From positions 1 through 25,823 of the forward strand of contig NZ_FNLM01000025.1 of NCBI RefSeq assembly GCF_900105725.1: a stretch of DNA of 25,823 nt, written 5' to 3'. This stretch comes from Gordonia westfalica (GTDB taxonomy: Bacteria; Actinomycetota; Actinomycetes; Mycobacteriales; Mycobacteriaceae). This document shows positions 7,451 through 14,303 of the stretch, piece by piece; the first letter of the stretch is position 1; each line of letters starts with the position of its first letter. A program made the translations under genes and the position numbers. The notes below the pieces were generated by a model. That model did not search any database and was not told the origin of the DNA. It was given only the letters and a program-made list of their open reading frames with translations.

Positions 7451-10006
7451 ATGTCCGGACGTTTGACTGGTGTGTATCAGCTCCCCGATGGGGGGTTCCC
7501 GCCGCGGGATTCGAAACTGTGGATTCGGGTGCCGGTGGACCGCAACAACGCTGGGGTGACCGTGTACTCGGCGCCCACCGTCATCCCCATCAACCCGCCC
7601 ACGCACCCGTCCGCCCCTGGTTTCTACGACTCGGGGTTGCTCCCTGAGGGTCCGTACCAGGTGCAGAAGGCGATCTTCGGGGCGAAGGATTACCGGTCGA
7701 AGTGGTATTCGGTTGTCCTGACAGAAGGTTCGCACACGCTGCAGGAGTTGATCGAGGACTACGACCCCGACGCCTACACCCCAGCCGTGGTGAACGCTGT
7801 CGCCACCCTGCGGGACGAGACCCGCACGGCCCGTGATGAGGCAGCCCAAATCCTGGAGGACGTGACGGCAGGTGCGGTACCGGATTCGGCGGTGGCATCG
7901 AAGATCACCGCCGAGGGGTCTGCCTCCCGTGCCGCGGTCGATGCCCGTGTCGCAGCAGGCACCACAGGCTTCCTCACACAAGAGGTAGCTGAGGAAACTT
8001 ATGCTCCGCGCGTGGGGGGCGTGTTCTTCGTCGGCGAGCACGGTCTCGTGGGTGACTGGGCCGGGGGTGATGCCAACTCGGGGAGTGGCACTAATGACAC
8101 CGCCGCGTTGACTGATCTCATCGCTGCCGTGCCTGACGGTTCGACGATCGTCTTCGATGCCACCAAGACCTACCGCCTCGACCCCTTGTCGATCACCGGT
8201 AAGTCACTCACGCTCGACTTCAATGGCGCACGGGTTGTGACGAAAACGATGGACTCCGGCGACCTGTCGGTGGCCAGCCCCTTTATCTCGTGGTCGTCCA
8301 CCGTCGGCCCTGAGGTTGATCTCAGCAGCTCGGGGTTCGCCCGTGGAGCTACCGAGGTAATCACGAACCCTTTCTCAGGATCGAACGGGTTCTCAACCGA
8401 CGACCTGGTCATCGTCCGTGACCGATACCCCGTCGCCCGGTGGGACACTGGCGCGAACGCCTCGTGGGTCGGACGCGGCGAGGTCAACATCGTGCAGTCG
8501 ATCACGCCGTCCACAGGAACCGTGCGCCTCCGCATCCCCCTCAGCCACCAGTACCAGGCCAACTTCTCCGTGGTCCCCACGCTGCAACGCATCTCGACCC
8601 CGGTCCGTCCGGTCGTCAAGAACATCGGACTCATCATCGACACCAACCCCGACGGCATGTACACCGGGGACATCGAGACCTCAGGCGGTCACCTGTTCTA
8701 CTTCTACGCCTGCGTGGACCCCCGAGTGGAGAACGTGCGCGCCGAGGGGTGGGAGAACCACATCGTCAACTTCAACAAGTGCCTGCGCCCGCGAACCATC
8801 GACATCGAGGGGCGAAACCCATTCCAGACAGGATCAGGGCACGGGTACATCGGGCGCATGACTCACTGCGTCGATGGCGAGTTCACCCGTAGCGTCGCCT
8901 ACGGGACACGACACGTCGCCAACTACGTGGCGTCGGCGCGGTGTGGGTCGCGGTCGTGCCGGTCGTACCGCCCCGCTGGGGTGTCCTACCAGACCCACGG
9001 ACTGCGGTCACGCGACATCTACTCGGTCGATGACACCGTGGTCGGCGGCGACTCGTCGGGCTGGTCACACGGCAACACCACCTACGCGGGCGACTACGGG
9101 TATCGCATTCTACGACCGCGCTACTACGGCACCAACAACGGTGTTCTCGCGCGCTGCGGCAGCACTGGTACACGCATCATCGACCCCGAGATTCACACCA
9201 CAGCCAAGGGCGTGGAGGTGTCGAGCCTCGCGTCAGACGTGATCGTGGACCTCACCCAGGGGACCATCGAGATATTCGGAGAAGCGGGGACGTCCTACGC
9301 GGTACACGCCGCCGATGTCAACGGCAGCGGCGAGTACAAGCCGGGCTCGGTCACCGTCCACGGCCCCGGCGATCTCGTTGGAACTCGCGCCCTGGTGTCC
9401 CTCGACGTGACTGGTGCGGCCCGCATAGGTGGCGTCGAGTACGACCAGGGCGACGACCAGTTGCAGCGATGGGACGGCACCGACTGGGCCGAAGTCGAAT
9501 CCGGTGGCGCAGCAGGCGTCACGCTCGATACCGACCAGACGATCACCGGGGCGAAGTCGATGGCCGAGGTGGGATTCTTCGGCACGTCCGCGCTCGGCAC
9601 GAAGCCGTCCGCAACAGACGACCTCGGCACCGTCCTGTCCAGCCTTGGACTTCGCACTGCTGGTGGTGCGTATCCGATCACGACCTCGGGGGCGGTCGCT
9701 CTCACAGGCGGATTCCGTACCGGGCTCGGCAATCGATCCGGTACCTACAACATCACCACCAACACCGCGCCGTTCAACATGTGCGATGCCAGTGGTGGAG
9801 CGTTCACGATCTCACTGCCGAACACCGGATCGGCTGGGTATCGCTTCACTATCAAGAAGATCGACGCCTCAGCCAACGCGGTCACCGTGTCCGCGCCGAT
9901 CGGCATCGACGGTGTGCCGACCCTCGTGCTCACCGATCAGTGGGAGTGGGTGGAGGTCGTCAGCACTTTCACCACAGGCCAGTACATGATCGTCGGTCGG
10001 GGCTGA
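7451..10006 (+). CDS. Tail fibre/spike with pectate-lyase-like beta-helix
   Basis: An 851-aa protein. The frame is open from 7340, but ATG 7451 has the ribosome site AAGGAAG and begins MSGRLTGVYQLPDGGFPPRD. Residues 1-105 form an N-terminal virion-attachment domain. About 110-165 is a helical linker (RDETRTARDEAAQILED). From about 195 a GDWAGGDANSGSGTNDTAAL segment opens a right-handed beta-helix of the pectate-lyase superfamily, common in receptor-binding and depolymerase spikes. The last 150 residues look like a separate C-terminal domain ending QWEWVEVVSTFTTGQYMIVG. It is the last late gene on this strand and most likely determines host range. Enzymatic activity is not demonstrable from the sequence. 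Confidence 0.85.
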   Translation: MSGRLTGVYQLPDGGFPPRDSKLWIRVPVDRNNAGVTVYSAPTVIPINPPTHPSAPGFYDSGLLPEGPYQVQKAIFGAKDYRSKWYSVVLTEGSHTLQELIEDYDPDAYTPAVVNAVATLRDETRTARDEAAQILEDVTAGAVPDSAVASKITAEGSASRAAVDARVAAGTTGFLTQEVAEETYAPRVGGVFFVGEHGLVGDWAGGDANSGSGTNDTAALTDLIAAVPDGSTIVFDATKTYRLDPLSITGKSLTLDFNGARVVTKTMDSGDLSVASPFISWSSTVGPEVDLSSSGFARGATEVITNPFSGSNGFSTDDLVIVRDRYPVARWDTGANASWVGRGEVNIVQSITPSTGTVRLRIPLSHQYQANFSVVPTLQRISTPVRPVVKNIGLIIDTNPDGMYTGDIETSGGHLFYFYACVDPRVENVRAEGWENHIVNFNKCLRPRTIDIEGRNPFQTGSGHGYIGRMTHCVDGEFTRSVAYGTRHVANYVASARCGSRSCRSYRPAGVSYQTHGLRSRDIYSVDDTVVGGDSSGWSHGNTTYAGDYGYRILRPRYYGTNNGVLARCGSTGTRIIDPEIHTTAKGVEVSSLASDVIVDLTQGTIEIFGEAGTSYAVHAADVNGSGEYKPGSVTVHGPGDLVGTRALVSLDVTGAARIGGVEYDQGDDQLQRWDGTDWAEVESGGAAGVTLDTDQTITGAKSMAEVGFFGTSALGTKPSATDDLGTVLSSLGLRTAGGAYPITTSGAVALTGGFRTGLGNRSGTYNITTNTAPFNMCDASGGAFTISLPNTGSAGYRFTIKKIDASANAVTVSAPIGIDGVPTLVLTDQWEWVEVVSTFTTGQYMIVGRG

Positions 10007-10039
10007 CCCCCGCCCATAACCGGAATCGGGACACCGCTG

Positions 10040-10267
10040 TCACGGCTCCCAGGCGTCGCCGAGTACCGCGGCGAGCCGGTCGGTGAGGTCCGGGGCCTCG
10101 GCGCGCTGGGAGTAGACCACGTCGTCGCATTCGACGGCGAGTGCGAGTAGGTCGGGGTCGGGTGGTGTCCATCCGCCGTCGGTGGCTTGTGTCATTTCGG
10201 CTTGCTGGCGGCGCATCTGTGCGCGTATGGCTTCGGCTGCGGCGCGTAGTACGTCCCGATCGGTCAC
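10040..10267 (-). CDS. Small acidic protein of unknown function
   Basis: A 75-aa helical protein from GTG 10267: MTDRDVLRAAAEAIRAQMRR, then an acidic second half (PPDPDLLALAVECDDVVYSQ). It is convergent with the tail-fibre gene and divergent from the structured-RNA promoter. A TATGAT box six bases before the GTG and the lack of a ribosome site suggest a leaderless transcript. No family recognised; codon use and composition fit a real phage gene. Confidence 0.55.
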   Translation of the reverse strand: MTDRDVLRAAAEAIRAQMRRQQAEMTQATDGGWTPPDPDLLALAVECDDVVYSQRAEAPDLTDRLAAVLGDAWEP

Positions 10268-10334
10268 CAGGTGATCATACGGGTTTCGTGAAATGTGTTG
10301 CGCTGCAACAGAAGTCGATGCTACTGTTATCTCA
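10268..10334 (+). promoter_or_regulatory. Divergent promoter region with 15-bp palindrome
   Basis: Rightward: TTGCGC (10298-10303), an 18-bp spacer and TACTGT (10322-10327) predict a transcript start at about 10334-10335, exactly where the 17-bp stem of the adjacent RNA begins. Leftward: TATGAT on the minus strand (10274-10279) lies six bases before GTG 10267. Between them TGTTGCGCTGCAACA (10296-10310) is a perfect 6-3-6 inverted repeat overlapping the rightward -35, so it could be an operator. The boxes match consensus only moderately. Confidence 0.5.
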
Positions 10335-10507
10335 CAAGTTCAGAGCGGGTGAGGTTCAGGAACACACACTGATCGTCGGAGCGCGATGCGCCGGCCACTG
10401 ATAGGAAACACTGGGAACCCGATCGCAGAGCGTCATGATGCGACACCCGCTCTGAACTTGGACAACCTTGAACGCCCCATCCTCTTCGTGAGGGTGGGGC
10501 GTTTTCT
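10335..10507 (+). ncRNA. Candidate free-standing structured RNA, about 170 nt
   Basis: A perfect 17-bp inverted repeat (10335-10351 CAAGTTCAGAGCGGGTG with 10444-10460) encloses 92 nt. These have further pairing potential, for example GCGC/GCGC around 10381-10391, GGTTC 10353-10357 with GAACC 10415-10419, and TCGCA/TGCGA near 10423-10443. Eleven nucleotides after the long stem comes a strong intrinsic terminator. A promoter-like -35/-10 pair predicts the start within one base of the stem. No convincing gene fills the interval. Structure bounded by its own promoter and terminator, between the tail fibre and the attachment region, fits an independent small RNA. I do not recognise a known RNA family, and the function is unknown. 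Confidence 0.65.
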
Positions 10508-10510
10508 TTG
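10473..10510 (+). terminator. Intrinsic terminator
   Basis: CGCCCCATCCTC pairs with GAGGGTGGGGCG across a short loop, giving about 12 bp with one G-U pair, and is followed by TTTTCTTT. It ends the candidate structured RNA and would also stop read-through from the late tail operon. Confidence 0.85.
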
Positions 10511-10553
10511 CGTTGAGGGGAACCCCGCCACCCCGCGGCTGCGTCCAAGGCTC

Positions 10554-10775
10554 ATGACTCCACGCATCCGCATCTACCGACCACCCTACGATCCGGACTG
10601 CCCCGAATGCCGGCGACTGGTGGAGGACTTTGGGGGAGACGCCAGTCTGTTGGTGTCCCCAAAGTCGGATCAAAGTGCGGACTGGACGGACTGGTTCAGG
10701 ACGGACGCAGAATCTCCCGCTCCGCATTCACGTCCACCAACTCACTCAGTGATACCTGATCGAGGCCAAGGGTGA
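10554..10775 (+). CDS. Doubtful small Cys-containing protein
   Basis: ATG 10554 opens a 73-aa frame, MTPRIRIYRPPYDPDCPECR, with one CPEC pair and a plausible first 50 residues (RLVEDFGGDASLLV). The last third overlaps the minus-strand gene ending at 10696 and is low in complexity, which is unusual here. There is no clear ribosome site and it follows a terminator. It could be a genuine short gene or a chance frame in otherwise non-coding DNA at 10510-10695. Confidence 0.3.
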   Translation: MTPRIRIYRPPYDPDCPECRRLVEDFGGDASLLVSPKSDQSADWTDWFRTDAESPAPHSRPPTHSVIPDRGQG

Positions 10776-11067
10776 GCTCTGTGACAGTACGTGATGTGAC
10801 CTGCCGCCAGCGGCCCTTGGCAAACACAAAGTCACCCTCCTGGATGTCCTTGAATAGCGTGGGCACCGGACCATTCGCGAGTGCGCTCAGCCATTGACTT
10901 TCCCTGCCACCGTTGCGCACTCCGCAGGTCAGCGGAGGTGACTGACACTCTGCGCGGCCCCAGACTGTGGGCCGAGCGCGTACCTGAGTTCGCTCCTCGC
11001 GGCTGATGATCTGCGATCCACACGCGCACGTTCCGAATTGCCGGGTGTTGCCTGTGAGTTGACCCAT
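10696..11067 (-). CDS. Cys-containing protein of unknown function
   Basis: A 123-aa protein from ATG 11067: MGQLTGNTRQFGTCACGSQI, a CxC pair, further Cys residues at about 41 and 48, then a more ordered second half (TLFKDIQEGDFVFAKGRWRQ) resembling a small SH3-like or KOW-like barrel. There is no ribosome site; a TAAGAT box lies six bases before the ATG, so a leaderless message is possible. It is transcribed away from the small + genes beginning at 11146. A zinc-binding role is conceivable but unproven. Confidence 0.55.
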   Translation of the reverse strand: MGQLTGNTRQFGTCACGSQIISREERTQVRARPTVWGRAECQSPPLTCGVRNGGRESQWLSALANGPVPTLFKDIQEGDFVFAKGRWRQVTSRTVTELTLGLDQVSLSELVDVNAEREILRPS

Positions 11068-11145
11068 GTGGGGATCTTAATGGCTTGCCCGGCAAGGGTG
11101 GGTGTGTCACCGGAGAAATAGGCCACAACCTGGGACAATAGGAGA
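11068..11145. promoter_or_regulatory. Divergent intergenic region with palindrome
   Basis: The 78-bp gap between divergent genes holds CTTGCCCGGCAAG (11084-11096), a perfect 6-1-6 inverted repeat, just upstream of the minus-strand -10-like TAAGAT. On the + strand, GACAAT about 13 bases before ATG 11146 could serve as a -10, and AGGAG is the ribosome site. The palindrome is a candidate operator; nothing shows which protein binds it. Confidence 0.35.
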
Positions 11146-11328
11146 ATGACCGTAGCCGAACTGATCGCCAAGCTGCAGCAGATGCCCCAGGATGCCACCG
11201 CCTGTATCGACTGGGCGCAGATGGGCGTGTGGTCTGAACCTACGGGCGGCTACTACTACGGCGAAGCCGAGAGTGTCGTCCTCCATGACGGAGACGTGTA
11301 CATCACCTCTGGTGAGGTCGAGCCGTGA
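11146..11328 (+). CDS. Small conserved-looking acidic protein
   Basis: A 60-aa protein, MTVAELIAKLQQMPQDATAC, with AGGAG five bases upstream. The opening resembles a short motif (T.aELI..L..mPqDa.v) found in many phage and bacterial small proteins of unknown function, followed by an acidic, aromatic-rich beta-like half (GGYYYGEAESVVLHDGDVYI). The next start overlaps its stop (GTGA). It heads a four-gene run ending at 12034. Confidence 0.7.
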   Translation: MTVAELIAKLQQMPQDATACIDWAQMGVWSEPTGGYYYGEAESVVLHDGDVYITSGEVEP

Positions 11329-11657
11329 GCGCGCCTGAGCTCAAGGACGAGTGTCTCGTGGTTCCCGGGCAGGGATGCCGCAACTTCCGCCCGGCACACC
11401 GGCGTGAAGCCCACCCCGCCGACACCTTCTCAGAGGTTCGTGTCGCCGACCACGGCGATCGGACCTGGGAGGCTCGCGAGTTCTCCGTCAACGTCCTGTC
11501 TGGCCGCGACTGCCCGTTGAATGCGGAGCTGTTCCCTGCCCAAGCTGAGGCGCAGGTGTACGCCGACGCCCGCAACACGGGCTATCTCCACACCGGCGCA
11601 ATGATCTGCGTACACGAATGGCGGTTGGAACAGGCGAGGGCGGGGAACGATGCTTGA
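11325..11657 (+). CDS. Hypothetical protein
   Basis: A 110-aa protein from GTG 11325, coupled to the gene before it. The sequence (SAPELKDECLVVPGQGCRNF ... FSVNVLSGRDCPLNAELFPA) has three Cys in its first half and one in MICVHEW, so it may bind metal or be disulfide-linked. No signal peptide or membrane segment. I do not recognise the family. Confidence 0.65.
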   Translation: MSAPELKDECLVVPGQGCRNFRPAHRREAHPADTFSEVRVADHGDRTWEAREFSVNVLSGRDCPLNAELFPAQAEAQVYADARNTGYLHTGAMICVHEWRLEQARAGNDA

Positions 11658-11844
11658 GTTCAAGGTAGGGGATCGTGTGCGGACTGTTGTCGGTGACCAC
11701 ACTGGGCGAATCGTGGACTTCGTACCTGGAACCGACTGGCCCATCCTCTACGTCACCAACTCCACCAGCCATCCCGAAACGGTTGGCGAGTATGTACCCA
11801 ACGATCCCAGCAAGCTCGTACGACAGGACTGGACCGATGCCTGA
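11650..11844 (+). CDS. Small SH3/KOW-like protein, first of a tandem pair
   Basis: A 64-aa protein, MLEFKVGDRVRTVVGDHTGR, starting inside the preceding gene. The FKVGDRVR opening followed by a Gly-turn-strand pattern is typical of small SH3- or KOW-like beta barrels. Its first 30 bases are nearly repeated in the next gene, so the two are tandem paralogues. Its own stop lies inside that gene (8-bp overlap). Function unknown. Confidence 0.65.
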   Translation: MLEFKVGDRVRTVVGDHTGRIVDFVPGTDWPILYVTNSTSHPETVGEYVPNDPSKLVRQDWTDA

Positions 11845-12034
11845 GTTCAAGGTAGGGGACCGCGTGCGGGTGACCTCACTAGGGAACGCCGAGGCGGCTG
11901 GGAAGATCATCGCCCAGGAACGCGTGCCCGACCTACTGCACCGGGTGGAGTTCACTCACGCCACGGCATGGGCGCGGGAGTTGTTCGGCGACGGGTGGTG
12001 GTTCGCCGACACCGCGCTGGAGCACATCGACTGA
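11837..12034 (+). CDS. Small SH3/KOW-like protein, second of a tandem pair
   Basis: A 65-aa protein from ATG 11837: MPEFKVGDRVRVTSLGNAEA, sharing EFKVGDRVR and most of the underlying DNA with its neighbour, then diverging to a Trp/Phe-rich C-terminus (ELFGDGWWFADTALEHID). The frame is open further upstream but the paralogy fixes the start. It is the last gene before the attachment region. Confidence 0.65.
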   Translation: MPEFKVGDRVRVTSLGNAEAAGKIIAQERVPDLLHRVEFTHATAWARELFGDGWWFADTALEHID

Positions 12035-12074
12035 TTACGAAGGCTCATGCCGCTCTCCATCGACGTGTATGTAC

Positions 12075-12141
12075 AAGTACAGCCACCCAGCGTGGTGCTG
12101 GATGGCTGTACTTGAATGCCTTGGCTGTAACCGTGGCTGTA
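12075..12141 (+). repeat. TGGCTGTA repeats and long hairpin left of first tRNA-like core
   Basis: TGGCTGTA occurs at 12103-12110, 12122-12129 and 12134-12141, and inverted (TACAGCCA) at 12078-12085. The first two, in opposite orientation, are part of a 17-bp hairpin with one mismatch and a 5-nt loop (12075-12113); no T run follows. Short repeats beside a tRNA-like core resemble integrase arm-type or Xis sites. They lie on only one side of the core at 12165-12213 and differ from the ACGTAAG repeats around the second core. Confidence 0.5.
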
Positions 12142-12164
12142 GTCGAGAGCCTGTGTGGTCTCTG

Positions 12165-12213
12165 ACCTGGAGCGGGTGACGGGAATCGAACCCGCGTAGC
12201 TAGTTTGGAAGAC
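12165..12213 (-). other. Diverged tRNA-Gly 3' half: possible relic att core
   Basis: Read on the minus strand this gives CTTCCAAACTAGCTACGCGG, a T arm, an acceptor strand CACCCGC and TCCA, the 3' half of a tRNA-Gly(UCC)-like gene. No 5' half follows to the right, so it is not a tRNA gene. About 35 bases, including the flank CTCTGACCTGGAGC, repeat the core at 12290-12344. The anticodon arm no longer pairs perfectly. It may be a leftover attachment core from an earlier integration system or a duplicated att. Confidence 0.55.
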
Positions 12214-12249
12214 TCGCGACGGAGGGGACTGGACCTCACTTTGCGAGAT

Positions 12250-12470
12250 ACACGTAAGTCTAAACGTAAGCGTCGGAGTGAAAATGCCCTCTGACCTGGA
12301 GCCGATGACGGGAATCGAACCCGCGTATTCAGCTTGGGAAGCTGTGTTTAGGGGTATGCTCATGGTGGGTCTACTGTCAAGGCTGAGCGAATACCTGCAG
12401 GTAACTGAAGTTTTCACGAGTTTGTCTAGACAGCGCATAGACTGGGGTAAACGTAAGTACAAACGTAAGT
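12250..12470 (+). other. attP: attP: tRNA-Gly core flanked by paired integrase arm sites
   Basis: The core (about 12290-12344) is, on the minus strand, an intact anticodon stem-loop CAGCTTCCCAAGCTG, T arm and acceptor ending TCCA of tRNA-Gly(UCC), with no 5' half. On each side is a pair of ACGTAAG repeats 12 bp apart: 12252-12258 and 12264-12270 on the left, 12451-12457 and 12463-12469 on the right. This symmetric arm-core-arm layout beside int is what a tyrosine-integrase attP looks like. Recombination in the host would regenerate the tRNA 3' end. Arms on both sides mean the site is unrecombined. Confidence 0.7.
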
Positions 12471-12478
12471 GAGCCGAT

Positions 12479-13693
12479 ATGCCCCCGAAGAAGCGCCGTA
12501 GGGCGAAAGGTGAAGGCGGACTGTACCAACGGGCCGACGGCATGTGGATGGCGCAAGTCCTCCTCCCCGACGGCAAGTACTACCAACGTGGACGCAAGAA
12601 ATACGCCGACGCCGTGGCCGAACTCGCAGCCATGCGGAAAGACCTCGCGAACGGCATCCTCCCCAACGCCGGCCAGATCACCGTCGCCCAGTGGCTGGAC
12701 TACTGGGTGGACACGATCGCCGCGCCACGCCTGAAACCCCGCACCCTCGCCACCTACCGGTCCACCATCAAACACCAACTCATCCCGCATGTCGGGTCGA
12801 AGAAGCTGGGGAAGCTCACCCCCACTGATGTTCGCCGCATGGTCAACCACGTCGCCGACGCACACACCACCCGCACCGCCCAAGCCGCCTACTCAGTGTT
12901 GGCGAAAGCGTTGGGGGATGCAGTGAAAGACGGGAAGATCGGCAACAACCCGTGCGAGCGTATGGACCGCCCCCAGGCCCGCTCCGAGGAGCGCGTTCCC
13001 CTCACTGTGGAGCAGGCACGGGCAGTGCTTCTGCATGTGGCGTCACGTGACGCAACAGACGCAGCCCGCTGGTCATTGGCCCTACTGACCGGTGCCCGCC
13101 AAGCCGAAGCTTTGGGCCTCACCTGGGATCGTGTCGACCTCGGTGTGGGTGTCATTGACATCTCGTGGCAGTTGGCCCGGTTGAAGTTGAAGAAAGGCCC
13201 TCGCCCGCAAGGTGACGTGTATCCGCGGGAAGCGTTCGACGTCCCCGACACCTTCACCTTCACCCCGGTGCACTGGACGGCGTGCCTGGTGCCCACGAAG
13301 ACGTCGGGGTCGCGTCGGCTGGTGCCCTTGCTGCCGCCCGTGGTTGCTGCGCTCACCGAATTGTGGGAGCAGAAGGGCAACCCGTCGCAGGGGTTGGTGT
13401 TCACCCGGGACGATGGGGCGGCCATCCAGCCCCGCGACGACACCCTCGCTTGGAAGCAGCTGTGTGTACAAGCCGCGGTAGTGGGGAAGGTGGAGGACGC
13501 GCCGGATCAGCACGCCGCCCGCCACACTGTCGCCACCCTCCTGCAGGAGGCCGGCGTGGAGGAAGCCACCCGAATGGCCATCTTGGGGCACACCACCACT
13601 ACGTCGCACCGGCAGTACGCGCACACCTCCACCGACCTCACCCGCGCCGCCCTCGGGCAACTCGAGAAACTACTCGCGCTTCCCGACGTCTAG
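12479..13693 (+). CDS. int: Tyrosine-type site-specific integrase
   Basis: A 404-aa integrase that catalyses recombination between attP and a host tRNA-Gly site. The N-terminus (MPPKKRRRAKGEGGLYQ) is an AP2-like arm-binding domain to about residue 60; a core-binding SAM-like domain spans about 66-160. The catalytic domain shows R207 (TGARQAE), K274 (PTKTSG), H345 and R348 (HAAR), H371 (LGHTT) and the nucleophile Y380 (RQYAH), the full set for the family. ATG 12479 lies nine bases after the last arm site, so integrase binding there could repress its own expression. It converges on the next gene, and the two TAG stops share the CTAG at 13690-13693. Confidence 0.95.
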   Translation: MPPKKRRRAKGEGGLYQRADGMWMAQVLLPDGKYYQRGRKKYADAVAELAAMRKDLANGILPNAGQITVAQWLDYWVDTIAAPRLKPRTLATYRSTIKHQLIPHVGSKKLGKLTPTDVRRMVNHVADAHTTRTAQAAYSVLAKALGDAVKDGKIGNNPCERMDRPQARSEERVPLTVEQARAVLLHVASRDATDAARWSLALLTGARQAEALGLTWDRVDLGVGVIDISWQLARLKLKKGPRPQGDVYPREAFDVPDTFTFTPVHWTACLVPTKTSGSRRLVPLLPPVVAALTELWEQKGNPSQGLVFTRDDGAAIQPRDDTLAWKQLCVQAAVVGKVEDAPDQHAARHTVATLLQEAGVEEATRMAILGHTTTTSHRQYAHTSTDLTRAALGQLEKLLALPDV

Positions 13694-14094
13694 CAGTTGG
13701 CGTTGGCGAATCGGCGACCCGGCACATACGCCGAGTCGACAGTCCGGCCATCCAACTGCACCTGACACTGCGCCGACCATCCACGCGTCTGCATCGACGA
13801 ACCGATGAGCTGACGGCCGGGTGAGGTGAACGCCCGGTGGGTGTGGTAGCGCGGCCCGGACCCGATGTTGATCAGTGTGGGCTGGAACACCACATCTTTG
13901 GCGACGACGAGACGTCCGCCGGCCGCGTAGTAGGCGATGTCGTTGCGTGGGGTGTCGGAGGAGAAGAAGTAGCGGACGTGTTCGCCGGGGAAGGCGATGG
14001 TCGGGGTGATGTCGCGGGGTGCGGCGTCGGCTACTCCTGCGCCGAGGGTGGTGGTGAAGAGGGCTGCTGCTGCCAGGGCGATGGCGCGTTTCAT
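13690..14094 (-). CDS. Secreted protein, possible lysogenic-conversion gene
   Basis: A 134-aa protein from ATG 14094 with a clear signal peptide: MKRAIALAAAALFTTTLGAG followed by VADA-AP, a typical signal-peptidase I site near residue 24. The mature part is beta-rich, with two Cys (AQCQVQL and the C-terminal NANC) that could form a disulfide. The frame is open upstream, but only this start gives a signal peptide. It lies between int and the immunity genes, on the strand expected to be expressed in a lysogen, where phages often keep genes that alter the host. A superinfection-exclusion or envelope role is inferred, not shown; family not recognised. Confidence 0.7.
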   Translation of the reverse strand: MKRAIALAAAALFTTTLGAGVADAAPRDITPTIAFPGEHVRYFFSSDTPRNDIAYYAAGGRLVVAKDVVFQPTLINIGSGPRYHTHRAFTSPGRQLIGSSMQTRGWSAQCQVQLDGRTVDSAYVPGRRFANANC

Positions 14095-14114
14095 GGGGTT
14101 CTCCGGGTTCGTAA

Positions 14115-14303
14115 TCACCGCAGACGGTTCACCACCTGCGGTGAGTAGCTTAAAGCTTCCTGAGTGTCCAGGAGGCGGTTCACAATCTGCCAGAACCGGG
14201 TGAGGCTGATGCCGAACTCGTCTCGCACCTTCTGCTCGAGGTTGCCGGCGTAGTTCCATCTCCGCCCGGCCAGGTCGAGCATCGCCTTCTCTTCGTCCGT
14301 CAT
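14115..14303 (-). CDS. DUF3263-like protein
   Basis: A 62-aa protein, MTDEEKAMLDLAGRRWNYAG, then VRDEFGISLTRFWQIVNRLL and EALSYSPQVVNRLR. This matches the actinobacterial DUF3263 pattern (E..iL..E..WW.yAG.KE..ir..fg.s.trYyQ.Ln.Lld...al..dP..v.rLr). It looks like a short helix-turn-helix and may act in DNA binding. It is coupled to the preceding metalloprotease gene by an ATGA overlap. Confidence 0.75.
   Translation of the reverse strand: MTDEEKAMLDLAGRRWNYAGNLEQKVRDEFGISLTRFWQIVNRLLDTQEALSYSPQVVNRLR

Noticed and set aside
10386..10550. Coding frame inside the candidate RNA
   Set aside because: It crosses a long inverted repeat and a terminator, has no ribosome site and a composition unlike the neighbouring genes.
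12165..12345. Two tRNA genes on the minus strand
   Set aside because: Only the 3' halves are present; neither is followed by D-arm and 5' acceptor sequence, so they are attachment cores, not tRNA genes.
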